28,508 nucleotides of DNA from Apostichopus leukothele (Eukaryota > Echinodermata > Holothuroidea > Aspidochirotida > Stichopodidae). How positions within the stretch are numbered: the stretch's first letter is position 1; each line of letters begins with the position of its first letter. The notes under the pieces were generated by a model that saw nothing but the letters and a program-made list of their open reading frames with translations, had not been told where the DNA came from and searched no databases. Positions 21,201 to 28,508 of this stretch are shown piece after piece. Where the stretch lies: positions 1,362,114 through 1,390,621 of the forward strand of contig JAAAKB020000013.1 of assembly GCA_010014835.2 (NCBI GenBank), in the 5' to 3' direction. A program made the translations under genes and the position numbers.

Positions 21201-24200
21201 CCTAAGGTATCTAAGGCTGCCTGTTTGAGATTTTACCAGCTTAATAACTGATTCTTGTTGCTGAATTCACATTGCTTCCTTTACTTGTGCCTGTTATTAA
21301 TGTTCCTTGCCTCGTTTTGTTTTTTAAACACTGAATAAACGAGATGCATAAACCAAAGAAATTAGGTCTGAACTGGTTTGTAGATACTAAGAGGACTGGT
21401 ACTATTCCTTCTTTATTCCAATTCCATTTCAACATTTTTTTAGTTTTCCAGTCAATTTTAATGATTTACTTATGATAGTACTATCAAAATCTTACAACAT
21501 GCAGAGTAGACAAAGCCAATGCTTGCTGTGCAACAGGCAAAAATTAAAGATTATGGGAAGAACTGTTATTGAAAAAGCTAATGCGAAGCAGATGATGGTA
21601 CTGAAATTCAGACTGAAAGCACAAATTATGTCAAAGTTTGGAACAAAAGGGCAAAGCAAAGCTTATATTGTCATCTTCCCAAATAAACAGCAAATTGATC
21701 AAAGTGTGTTGTAAACTTCAATTCTTAAAAAGCAGTGTGGCCAACATACCACAACAGCATTTACTAAGAGGTTCATAGCTCAGGCTGTGTCATGTTAAAA
21801 CTCCAGTTAGGGGATTGATGATGAGAACTATAGGGGGGGGGGGGAGTGAAGCAATTGCCTCAGGCAAGGACACAAATGTATATTACAAGGACACAGAATT
21901 TTCTTTAATGTTACAGTGTGAATCAAACAGTGCAGATTAACCCACATCTACCAATCTTGTTGCAACAACATGGTAGAAACCTAACAACCTAAACATAGAA
22001 AAATTATGGGGCATGCTACATCTAGTGAATCATTGTACTGCATTAGGGGTTAAGCTCTATATGAAAGAAACACTATATCAAGGCATACAGAGCTCCAAAG
22101 GCAAAGGCTACTAATGCAGCTCATATTCATAAGAATTTAATATTAAATTTGGTCCTGAAAATACAAGGACCCTATGGTTACAGTTACCTAATGAACTAAT
22201 CTCACAGTAAAATATCAAGTTTTAGAATAACACTAGGCCCTAGGCCTAAGTCTATCTAACTTATCTATAGGTATTGGCCCATAATGTTTTACACCAAATA
22301 CAATTTCTTTCACTTCACATGAACTGCTCATAATTATGAGAAGAAAATACTTTATTTCATACCAGGGCAGTAAAATGATGAGAAAAACCATGGTAGTGTC
22401 CTGTTAGTGGTAGCAATGCAACACATGCTAGTATAGTGTGTACAGCAAGTGGAAAGTTACCAAACCCAAGTAACTCATGAATATTTATGAGCAGTATTTA
22501 CTGTACTAATGAATATTCTAGTGCCAAATTAACATTTGAATTAACATTCATGATAGACATAATTTAACACAAACAAACACTCATGAATATTCTAGTTATA
22601 AATTAACATAAGAATAAACATTCATGAAACAACTAAGGACTGACCAAATTATCTCAGTTAGGCATAAATGTAAAAGTATATCCAAAGGAAAATGCATGAA
22701 AAGAATGTATTTCCTTCACATAGATCCTTCACAAACAAAGGGCATTTCCTATGGATATTAGGAAGCAAGGAGAAGGAATTAAACATTAAGTACCCTGTCA
22801 CTTTGAAGTCGGCATTTACCATATGCTGTAGATGTTTGAACAATTAAATTTGATCACAAAGAGACAATTTGGTACATAAAATCTATTAAATTAGATTATG
22901 TGTTCAGTAAAGGCTCATAATCAAAGAGAGAGCAAAAAAAAAAACAAAAGAAAATCTGTAAGCAAACTGCTTGTCAACTGCAAAAGCCTGTGTAGGTAAA
23001 TATTATGTAACAGTTAGAGGGGCCTGATCTTTTGATCCTAGCAGGATCTTCTTCTGAAACTTACTGAAATAACAAACCAAACTAAGTACACATTTAAAGA
23101 GGCACAGATGAACAGACAGTTAAATTGGAAACACAAGCAATGAATAATGTGATGCTTGTAGTAGTTGCTGGTTCTGTTTTGGCCAGAAGAGAGTCTCTAC
23201 TGTATAATTCTCTATAGACCAGGCTTCTGGTCTGTTCATGTCATTTCTCTTTTACTCATTAAGGTTTCAGCCTCACCTGTTTCTTTTCTTGCTTTGGTTC
23301 GGTTCTCTTCTTCTCTGAGTTCTCCTCAGTCTCGGATGAGCTGGTCAGATAGGTGAGAGTTATCTCTGTGTAAGCCTGTCTGATTAATCTGCAATGAAAG
23401 TGGTGTGGTATTTCATGTCATTAACTATTACTTCCAAATTTTAGCACAATGGTAAAACTGATAAACAGTTTAAATACAAGATTTCTATCCTGGAAATGCT
23501 TTGCTGTGTGACTTACTAGCAGGAATCAAGAAGAGTGAAAATAAAACAATTGCATTGCAGTGGTAATAGAAGTCAGTAAAGGGGTGCAAAAGTTTGACAT
23601 AACTGACATTTTTTTTCTTGGTACAACTAGCATCTTTCATAGCACAGGATACTACTTCTAAGAATGTAATCTAAATTTAAGACTAATAGAATTTCCTTCC
23701 TACTATAGCTACAAAAAAAAAAGACCAAAGTGAGTAAAAAAAGCTGTTAACAAACTGTAGTCTCTCTTAAATGTGTCCTTAGACTGGTATTGTTTTAGTT
23801 AGCCTCTGAAGAAGATCCATTAGGAGTGGAATGTCCAGCCCTCTTAATACTTTTATACATAGCTCAAACTAAACAGAATAAAAGCACATACTCTTCACTT
23901 CAAGGATGTATATAAGACCTTGGTATTGTAAAAGTAAAATACGAGACCAATGAAAAAGGACAGGGACAGATAATATGTTGGTCACTTAGTGAAGAATAAA
24001 TACATAAGAAAAAAAAGATAGTATATTCTTGTACAACATAGAATGATCCCAAAATTGTTATCTGTCGGCACACTTACCCCAAATCCTGATCTGCTTTCAA
24101 GCTGGTTTCTATGGCTTCCAGTAAGGTCTTGACAGCAGACCTACATGGATAGCCAAGCTGGTGACGATAGATTTGACACTGGACTTTACCCAGGTGGAGC

Positions 24201-27200
24201 AGGATCTCGGCTATGAGGGTGTTCTCCTTACTGGCTGTGATTTGAGCCAACTCTAAGGTGGTGCTCAGGACTGATGCACTGGTCAACCAAGTATCTTTAA
24301 CAGGACCTTCCATTACCCTATTAGGAATAGCAGGTATCAAAGATACATGGGTAAAGTTCAATTGCTACCCAGAAACCTGCTGCTTGCAGCAAAATACAGA
24401 ATCCCAATGACTTGATCTTGAGCACAAACCATACCTTCAGTTTGTAGGATTATTGTCACATAAAATATATCAATATATATATTACACAAGGAGAAAATAT
24501 CTGCTTAACTTATCTCAAAGAAGAAATGTCAACACTCACAACACATTCACAACAGATCTGCCTAATTTACATATATCATTTGGGATGAAAGCAGTTACCA
24601 AAAGTGACTTGAGGATTGCTATATGGATTTCCCAACATCTTAAAAACAACTGCATTGTTTACATCAAAGATGCCAGGGGTATATGAAAACATTTTCCTTT
24701 TCCCTTACAATTTTTGTCCCTGATAGGGCTTTAAGCAATCCATGATCAATTTCCCAAATCAGAGTGCTGCGCTTTGATACCCAAGACTGCTTTGTTCTGA
24801 TAGGATTGTAACCATACATGTGTTTTAATGTTGATACCACAGCCTGTAAATGAGTCAACACTCAAAGGAAAATGTGAAAGGAAATAACAAAGAAATTAAA
24901 AATATAAGAAAACTCACCCAGGGGATGCTGGGACAAGATTTGATTTGACAGCAGCCTGTCTGGCAAGGGTATGCCCAATACGCATCTTATTCTTGACAAG
25001 GTATGGAAGGTGAGGGAGGTAAATGTTTGCCAAGGGTGAGGCGAGAGTGGACAGGTAGCTGTTAGTCTTGTGTTGATCTATCTTCTCTCCTAGATGCATC
25101 ATCTGATTATGACCAAACAGAAGACAAAACTGAAATGAGACTGACAAAGTGAAGTAATGTGCAGGGGAGGAGAGGTGGTAAGGGGAGAGGGGTAGGAGAA
25201 GGGGAAGTATGCCTATAATGACCCCTAGATTACTGTCAGTCATCTCCCAAGCACTCAAGACCACTCTTTAAAAGTGATATCATGCGCATAATAGTACTAT
25301 TACACTGCTTCAGCATGTACACTGTACAACCAGCAAAGATAAAAGCATTCCTTGTAACGTTCAGTACAAAATTATGGTGTGGTAGTATCGCCTCTAAATA
25401 TGTATATGTTTTGTTAGAATTTACCTCATCTCTTGGGTCAGTCATGAGGGTCGTAGTAAAATGTTGTGTATGAGGGAGGGGATTTCTTTTTTAAGCTAAT
25501 GACCAAATTAACATTATGGGGTACATGAAAACAAGTCATTATCAAGTAAACATAGTGAAATTCATAAAAACAACATTCCGTGTAAAAAGTTTTGCATAAT
25601 TTCATTTCAGTTTCTCTACATATTTTCTCCTTCAAACTTACTTTTGCAATACTATTGGCTAATTTTTTAACAACTTCAATAGCTTTCTATTTAGGTTAAA
25701 TGAGAGCATATATCATTCATTGACATATTTTGAGTGTATGTTGTGGCTGTGCAAGTTAATACGGGCAAGCTTATATTGAAATTATTATTCAGCTAGGCGC
25801 TAAAGTTAAGTCTCAACATGTTGGCTACTAGGCTAAGGGTACGTGTGTACATATTTTACTATACAAACGCGGGTTGTTTTTCTATACTTTGTCTTGTCGT
25901 CGGTACCATTTTCATCGGTTCAGCTTTAGGCATTTGAGTAGCAATAACTACAGTTTGGAGATTACACTACAAGTATTGATTTTGTTTCATGATTTAACAT
26001 CAAAACCATGCGATTCCATGACAACTATGATAGTCATGCAGAGTCATTGAATACCTTACAAACAAGATCCACTATTAAATAGCTTTCAAGCCACTGGCAA
26101 TTAAAATTTATACTTTATTCAAGTACAGAAATGACAGAGAGAAGTCTATTATAGAACTAGATCAGTATTCTGAACTGCAAAAAGGTTGATAACTCCAGAC
26201 AATAGCAGTCATCCTGGGCACACAAGAGCAGACAATGTGACGCTCAAGGGCTTCATTACGTACTGTACCTCATGAACAAATGTCAACCATAACCAGCACA
26301 TTTTCACCAGCATATACTAGTTGAAGTACTTGAGACACACTTGTAGTACAAAACACCATAAATCTGTGGATTGTAACAAGCTGGTTGAATCAGTTTGTGA
26401 TTTGTAAAATGACTCATCCACCGTTATAAGGTGGTAAGTATCCACCGTCATATTAACATGAAGTGATTTGGCATTTCAGTTGCGGCTGTGTGAAGGTCAT
26501 CTCTAGCTTAATACAAAACATAATTGGACTACTTGACATAGAATGCTGTGCAGACCTGGTCTAGGAGTACATTACAAGGTTTGCTTTATAATATATGCCG
26601 ACCTATTCTACGAGTACATTCTGAGTTTCATGATATGCTTAATATTGTATATGCATACCTGTTCAAGATGTAAATTCTGAGTATCAAAATACAGTTAATA
26701 TTGCAAATGCAGACCTGTTGTAGGTCTGCATTCTGAATATCAGAATATGTTCAGTATTATATATGCAGACCTGTGCTAGGGGTGCATTCTGAGTAACATG
26801 ATATGGTTAATATTGAATATGCAGAACCTATTCTAGGGGTACATTCTGAGTATCAAGGTATGCTGAAAGTACATATGCAGACTTGTTCTAGTACATTCTG
26901 AGTATCACTATATCTTAATATTGCATATGCAGACATGTTCTAGGAGTACATTACAAGGTTTGCTTAATTATGTATATGCAGACCTGTTCTAGGGATGAAT
27001 TCTGAGTATCACGATATGCTTAATATTGTCTATGTAGACCTGTTCTAGGAGTACATTCTGAGTATAATGGTATGCTTAATATTGTATATGCAGACCTGTT
27101 CTAGGAGTACATTCTGAGTATCATGATATGCTTTATACTGTATATGCAGACCTGTTCTAGGGGTACATTCTGAGTGTCATGATATTGCATAGCATACATA

Positions 27201-27486
27201 TGCAGACCAGTTCAAGGAGAACATTCTGCGTATAATGGAATGCTTAATATTGTATATGCAGTGCTGTTCTACGAGTGCATTCTGAGTATCATGGTATGCT
27301 TAATATTGTATATATGCAGACCTGTTCTAGGAGTAAATTCTGAGCATCATGGTATGCTTTCAGGACTGTTGTAACCCTTTGACCGGTGATAATATCCAGA
27401 TCTGTGTACTGTATTTTAGCCAAAGCATGAAGGAGTCCTCCTGGAGGAGATAAAGTCTGCTGCATCTCAAGTAACTTCAAGACCTC
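9153..27486 (-). CDS. CFAP54: CFAP54, C-terminal part (ten exons, 5' end outside the window)
   Basis: CFAP54 is a very large protein (about 3,100 residues in human) of the central-pair projections of motile cilia and flagella. In mammals its loss impairs ciliary beat and sperm flagella. The ten exons here join at 27322-27486, 24918-25102, 24078-24317, 23277-23388, 20181-20436, 19386-19612, 15344-16069, 13554-13637, 9983-10040 and a tentative 9153-9202, summing to 2,103 bases (700 residues and a stop). The identification rests on my recollection of conserved blocks of the family: LLLEQMMHLGEKID across an exon join; NIYLPHL followed by KMRIGHTLARQ; LLEAIETSLKADQDLG joined to LIRQAYTEITLTYL; AWVALRAATCVAG with ASLLIG; KLPEFVQQDLL; TWIHLVGYTSVLQRICNL; and EKDICLQWYQPSMDD with KILLLYTIGKP. 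All are in family order. The helical, repeat-rich character fits. All introns are GT-AG, and all phases agree. Earlier exons lie beyond 28508. Confidence 0.92.
9255..9982 (-). other. CFAP54: Intron near the CFAP54 3' end
   Basis: This is about 0.7 kb without a secure exon. Short open segments bounded by plausible AG and GT sites exist at about 9741-9806 and 9627-9690. Neither resolves the phase of the final exon cleanly, and neither is called. A run of 13 G lies at 9883-9895. Confidence 0.5.
9983..10040 (-). CDS. CFAP54: CFAP54 short exon (probable)
   Basis: The exon is 58 bases between CTGTTAG and CACG|GTAAGT. It enters in phase 0 as required, reads RFETPVRHSLNRNKFEEIH and leaves in phase 1. 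Its sequence resembles the weakly conserved far C-terminus of the family. It is short, so support is moderate. Confidence 0.65.
10041..13553 (-). other. CFAP54: CFAP54 intron, 3.5 kb, mostly featureless
   Basis: The intron is AT-rich unique sequence. An AAC/AAT-rich patch lies at 10063-10200, a small CT-rich minisatellite at 10335-10430, a 14-base A run near 12742 and a purine-only stretch near 13137-13176. No exon or RNA gene was seen. Confidence 0.6.
10335..10430. repeat. Short ~22 bp CT-rich minisatellite
   Basis: About four imperfect copies of a 21-24 bp word combine an ATATCC or AATTCC core with TTCTCCCC. The open frames on both strands here (10219-10521 region) are products of the repeat. 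Confidence 0.55.
13554..13637 (-). CDS. CFAP54: CFAP54 short exon
   Basis: The exon has 28 codons, phase 0 to phase 0, between TTGCAG and AAA|GTAAGT. It reads ALLRQCILIVGETLKK and then TTPAEEQPPSAK. The frame is open, the splice sites are strong, and the helical content fits the C-terminal part of the family. Confidence 0.8.
13638..15343 (-). other. CFAP54: CFAP54 intron, 1.7 kb
   Basis: No exon, repeat array or mobile element could be recognised. The plus-strand open frames of 67-89 codons at 13796, 14087 and 14529 show no coding character. Confidence 0.6.
15344..16069 (-). CDS. CFAP54: CFAP54 exon (largest in the window)
   Basis: The exon has 242 codons and phase 0 at both ends; the acceptor is TTACTCACAG and the donor GAG|GTAAGA. 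It starts ESSNHDNSDAAN, with no stop upstream of the internal Met at 15976, so that Met is not a start. It contains the family block CSEKDICLQWYQPSMDD and KILLLYTIGKP. LVDLHDKLAVLRQRADMS follows, and then a Ser/Gly/Thr-rich, Arg/Lys-ending segment of about 35 residues (TASTPGSTPSGGG...GSRKSRR) that looks like a disordered insertion. Confidence 0.93.
17991..17998. repeat. Left target-site duplication of the hAT-like element
   Basis: CAACCTAC matches CAAACTAC at the right end with one difference, as expected for an insertion that has since drifted slightly. Confidence 0.65.
17999..19327. mobile_element. Non-autonomous hAT-like DNA transposon, ~1.33 kb
   Basis: The two ends carry a 17 bp perfect inverted repeat, TAGGCCTGAGTCGGGTA at 17999-18015 and its complement ending at 19327. 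The flanks are near-identical 8 bp direct repeats, CAACCTAC at 17991-17998 and CAAACTAC at 19328-19335 (7 of 8). Eight-base duplications are typical of the hAT superfamily, though P and some other families also make them, and the terminal bases fit the hAT consensus imperfectly. Both subterminal regions carry copies of the palindrome GGGTACCC (near 18034, 19260, 19289 and 19311) and a related GGGTAACCC near 18064. No transposase reading frame is visible, so the copy depended on an enzyme made elsewhere. Confidence 0.75.
19328..19335. repeat. Right target-site duplication of the hAT-like element
   Basis: CAAACTAC directly follows the inverted repeat ending ...CAGGCCTA and pairs with the left copy. 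Confidence 0.65.
19386..19612 (-). CDS. CFAP54: CFAP54 exon
   Basis: The acceptor is TCTTACAG, and two bases complete an Ile codon. The start is Pro-rich and probably unstructured (PKAPPTPHPSPI). The conserved TWIHLVGYTSVLQRICNL helix lies near the end. The donor is CGG|GTATGT, phase 0. A hAT-like transposon begins only about 58 bp beyond this donor. Confidence 0.92.
19898..20096 (-). mobile_element. LINE/SINE 3' tail fragment with (ATT)n end
   Basis: Read on the minus strand, the stretch ends GTGAAGTGCTTTGAGAT ... AAAGCGCAATATAAGAAT ... followed by about nine ATT triplets (19898-19923). This arrangement of a GCGC-TATATAA-like word and an ATT tail is the usual 3' end of L2/CR1-type LINEs and of SINEs that borrow it, and is common in marine invertebrates and fish. 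Only the tail (19898-19980) is recognisable. The remaining AT-rich part, with a small ~19 bp AAAATATTACAG repeat at 19998-20045, may or may not belong to it. Confidence 0.55.
20181..20436 (-). CDS. CFAP54: CFAP54 exon
   Basis: It follows CCCCAACAG in phase 0, starting IGSPKKASKGK. After a charged linker comes the conserved AWVALRAATCVAG...ASLLIG block, then KLPEFVQQDLLGNN. The donor is CCAA|GTAAGT, phase 1. The intron behind it holds a LINE/SINE tail fragment about 85 bp away. Confidence 0.93.
20437..23276 (-). other. CFAP54: CFAP54 intron, 2.8 kb
   Basis: No exon is needed here by phase or protein continuity, and none was seen. The intron includes a G run at 21833-21844 and the AT-rich direct repeat at 22508-22628. 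The plus-strand open frames at 20225-20617 and 21472-21714 are not credible genes. Confidence 0.65.
22508..22628. repeat. Two direct copies of a ~47 bp AT-rich word
   Basis: ATGAATATTCTAGT...AAATTAACAT...AACATTCATGA occurs at 22508-22555 and again at 22582-22628. A shorter partial copy, CTCATGAATATTTATGAG, lies at 22473-22491. The origin is unknown. Confidence 0.6.
23277..23388 (-). CDS. CFAP54: CFAP54 exon
   Basis: The acceptor is CATTGCAG. One base completes Gly, then LIRQAYTEITLTYL follows, continuing the helix of the preceding exon. The remainder is a charged, probably disordered linker (SSSETEENSEKKRTE...), ending in phase 0 at KKQ with donor GTGAGG. The exon is short (112 bases) but fits on both sides. 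Confidence 0.9.
23389..24077 (-). other. CFAP54: CFAP54 intron, 0.7 kb
   Basis: Both sides interrupt the same glycine codon, and the protein reads on from ADQDLG to LIRQ. Nothing else is seen inside. Confidence 0.75.
24078..24317 (-). CDS. CFAP54: CFAP54 exon
   Basis: The acceptor is CCTAATAG. The first base completes a glycine codon, and the sequence then reads VMEGPVKDTW. An amphipathic helical stretch with AEILLHLGKVQCQI leads to LLEAIETSLKADQDLG, and the donor is G|GTAAGT in phase 2. The TPR-like helix pair continues into the next exon. Confidence 0.92.
24318..24917 (-). other. CFAP54: CFAP54 intron, 0.6 kb
   Basis: The intron interrupts a glycine codon. The plus-strand frame at 24453-24686 and the minus frame at 24664-24861 lack coding character. 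Confidence 0.7.
24918..25102 (-). CDS. CFAP54: CFAP54 exon
   Basis: The exon starts at MMHLGEKIDQ after AATCAG and ends ...PASPG with donor GTGAGT, leaving two bases of a codon. An earlier in-frame acceptor (TTTCAG, 12 codons upstream with this frame open) is possible, but the family sequence continues directly from LLLEQ into this MMHLGEKID start. It carries the conserved block ASPLANIYLPHL...KMRIGHTLARQ. Confidence 0.9.
25103..27321 (-). other. CFAP54: CFAP54 intron, 2.2 kb, with a splice-donor minisatellite
   Basis: The first ~770 transcribed bases are the 56 bp array described separately. The remainder (25103-26550) is unique AT-rich sequence with no exon seen, apart from a small hairpin-forming CCACC...GGTGG near 26418-26434. 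Confidence 0.75.
26551..27357. repeat. 56 bp minisatellite derived from an exon/intron boundary
   Basis: About 15 diverged units start with CAGACCTGTTCTAGG and continue GTACATTCTGAGTATCAT, GATATGCTTAATATTG and TATATG. Most are 54-58 bp; two have internal deletions (units near 26877 and 26929). The last unit (27317-27357) overlaps the 3' end of the CFAP54 exon on the minus strand. In coding orientation each unit therefore holds ~37 bases of exon end, the CAG|GT donor and ~19 bases of intron. A GT at the donor position is kept in nearly all units; the unit near 27259 has lost it. Confidence 0.92.
27322..27486 (-). CDS. CFAP54: CFAP54 exon (most upstream one in the window)
   Basis: The exon has 55 codons, phase 0 at both ends. 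It follows TTTCAG, starts EVLKLLEMQQTL and ends KAYHDAQNLLLEQ. The donor is CAG|GTCTGC, a poor match to the GTRAGT consensus. The junction with the next exon (LLLEQ to MMHLGEKID) agrees with the conserved family sequence, which supports this donor. The last ~37 bases are the parent of the minisatellite that fills the adjoining intron. Confidence 0.9.
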
Positions 27487-28508
27487 CTGAAATATGATTG
27501 AGAGATCAATTGCATCAATTTACAAATTCCTTATCATTCCAAATGTTTCTTAAATTACCATGTCTGGTCTGGTACTATCTTTGATGATCTTTCTTCTCTT
27601 CCAATGTGAAGCAGCAAACTATTAAATTAACTCAAAAACTTGCTCCTATTAAAAAGTAAACTACTTCAGTGAGTTGCTGCTTTTTATCCAAATATTCAGC
27701 ATTTTTGTTACTCTATGGCAAGAAGCACCCTATATTACATCATCAAGGAAAAGTTATGAGTAAGGAATATGATTCCCCTTTATTGCTACAATTTTGCTTC
27801 TCAGTTTTTTTACTTATTGGTTGTTCGTTCTTTTCAGATGTGTCAGATATTTGGAGTGCTAATTACCTGAAGTAAATTTTCAGGAATTCCAAACTACACA
27901 AAATTGGATTCTTCTTCTTTGGATAAGTACTTTGTACTTTATAAAGAATACAAGAGGTTATTACAATGTATCTGAAACACTGAGGTCCCTCGCTCTACCT
28001 TTTACCAGATAATTATTAGAAAATTTCAACAAATGAAACCACCACATATTGCTCACAATAAAACTAATAAAGTCACTGCCAATTGTCCTTAGATAGTCTC
28101 AACGATAATATCCTGAGGCTGAAGTATGAATCCCAGTCAGTACACTTACCAAATGAAGTTTTGTTTGTCTCAGCAGAACATTGAACTCACAGAAAGAAGA
28201 AATAAGAAAATGAGTGACCTTCTGAAAAGACGCAAACGTACCACCTGCAATTGTTTTAGAAGGCCTCAGCCTCCACCTGAGTATGAACCACCATTCTCAA
28301 CTGCAGTTGTTAACTTATCTTCTTCTACTCTTACCAGTGCAGAACTTAGGCTACTCTCCAGAGGACTCAACTTCTGTCCTACTCCTCCGTCATTTGATCA
28401 AGCGGAACTGAGCTTACTCATTAACAAATCTTGCTCATTTCTTTCGCAGAATTCGCCTTTGTGAGTTTTTCCTAGATGATCCTCCAACTGAATAGGACCC
28501 CTTATGCA
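27487..28508 (-). other. CFAP54: CFAP54 intron, running off the right edge
   Basis: The acceptor TTTCAG of the first visible exon lies at 27487-27492. No further upstream exon could be identified before the window ends. A retroelement fragment occupies 28126-28508 on the other strand. Confidence 0.65.
28126..28508 (+). mobile_element. Penelope-like retroelement fragment
   Basis: A plus-strand frame carries a basic stretch (KKMSDLLKRRKRTTC), a Pro-rich spacer and then VVNLSSSTLTSAELRLLSRG followed by LNFCPTPPSFDQ. This NLSS...L...E..LLS.GL.FCPTP signature precedes the reverse transcriptase domain in Penelope-like elements of many marine invertebrates. The assignment is by recollection of the family. 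The copy is a degraded fragment, lies antisense to CFAP54 within an intron, and continues beyond the window. It is not a host exon. Confidence 0.55.

Noticed and set aside
25103-25138. Upstream alternative acceptor (TTTCAG) adding 12 codons to the exon at 24918-25102
   Set aside because: It is in frame and has a good pyrimidine tract, but the family sequence passes directly from LLLEQ to MMHLGEKID, which favours the AATCAG acceptor at 25103-25104.
26551-27357. CRISPR-like spacing of repeats
   Set aside because: The 56 bp units are contiguous with no unique spacers, and the genome is eukaryotic. It is a minisatellite.
28126-28464. 112-codon plus-strand frame as a possible host gene
   Set aside because: Its NLSS...GLNFCPTP signature belongs to retroelements of the Penelope type, so it was annotated as mobile DNA.

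Overview
This 28.5 kb window is eukaryotic nuclear DNA, AT-rich and intron-dominated, with phase-consistent GT-AG exons, minisatellites, microsatellites and transposon debris. One gene can be recognised securely. On the minus strand, from the right edge down to about 9.15 kb, lie ten exons of CFAP54 (cilia- and flagella-associated protein 54), a very large protein of the axonemal central-pair apparatus. They encode about 700 residues, roughly the last fifth of the protein. The presence of CFAP54, the intron sizes and the abundant short repeats rich in GGCCTA suggest a marine invertebrate deuterostome, probably an echinoderm. That placement is an impression, not a proof.

Left end (1-1756): an intron of a plus-strand gene, filled with nested tandem repeats (AAGTTC hexamer array, AATGCAR heptamer array, three ~340 bp units carrying an internal ~17 bp CCTCGTCCCCAT minisatellite). 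The last exon of that gene (1757-2233) encodes an Ala/Gln/Met/His-rich tail ending in an acidic Asp/Glu/Tyr stretch; I do not recognise the gene. From 2234 to about 7.6 kb there is no credible coding sequence. The stretch is T-rich, holds two PUF-type motifs and several AATAAA signals, and may be a long 3' UTR, so the two genes converge tail to tail.

Middle and right (9153-28508): CFAP54 exons at 27322-27486, 24918-25102, 24078-24317, 23277-23388, 20181-20436, 19386-19612, 15344-16069, 13554-13637, 9983-10040 and a tentative last exon ending at 9153. Reading phases agree across all joins, and the first nine exons read through without a stop. The introns hold an ~1.33 kb non-autonomous hAT-like DNA transposon (17999-19327) with terminal inverted repeats and a near-perfect 8 bp target duplication; a LINE/SINE-type 3' tail with an (ATT)n end (19898-20096); a 56 bp minisatellite of about 15 units (26551-27357); and a Penelope-like retroelement fragment on the plus strand at the right edge.

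The most striking feature is the 56 bp minisatellite. Its unit spans the exon/intron boundary of the 27322-27486 exon, so the intron holds some fourteen copies of the last ~37 coding bases together with the splice donor. This is an array of decoy 5' splice sites next to a real donor that itself matches the consensus poorly. No prokaryotic features, rRNA, tRNA or CRISPR were seen.
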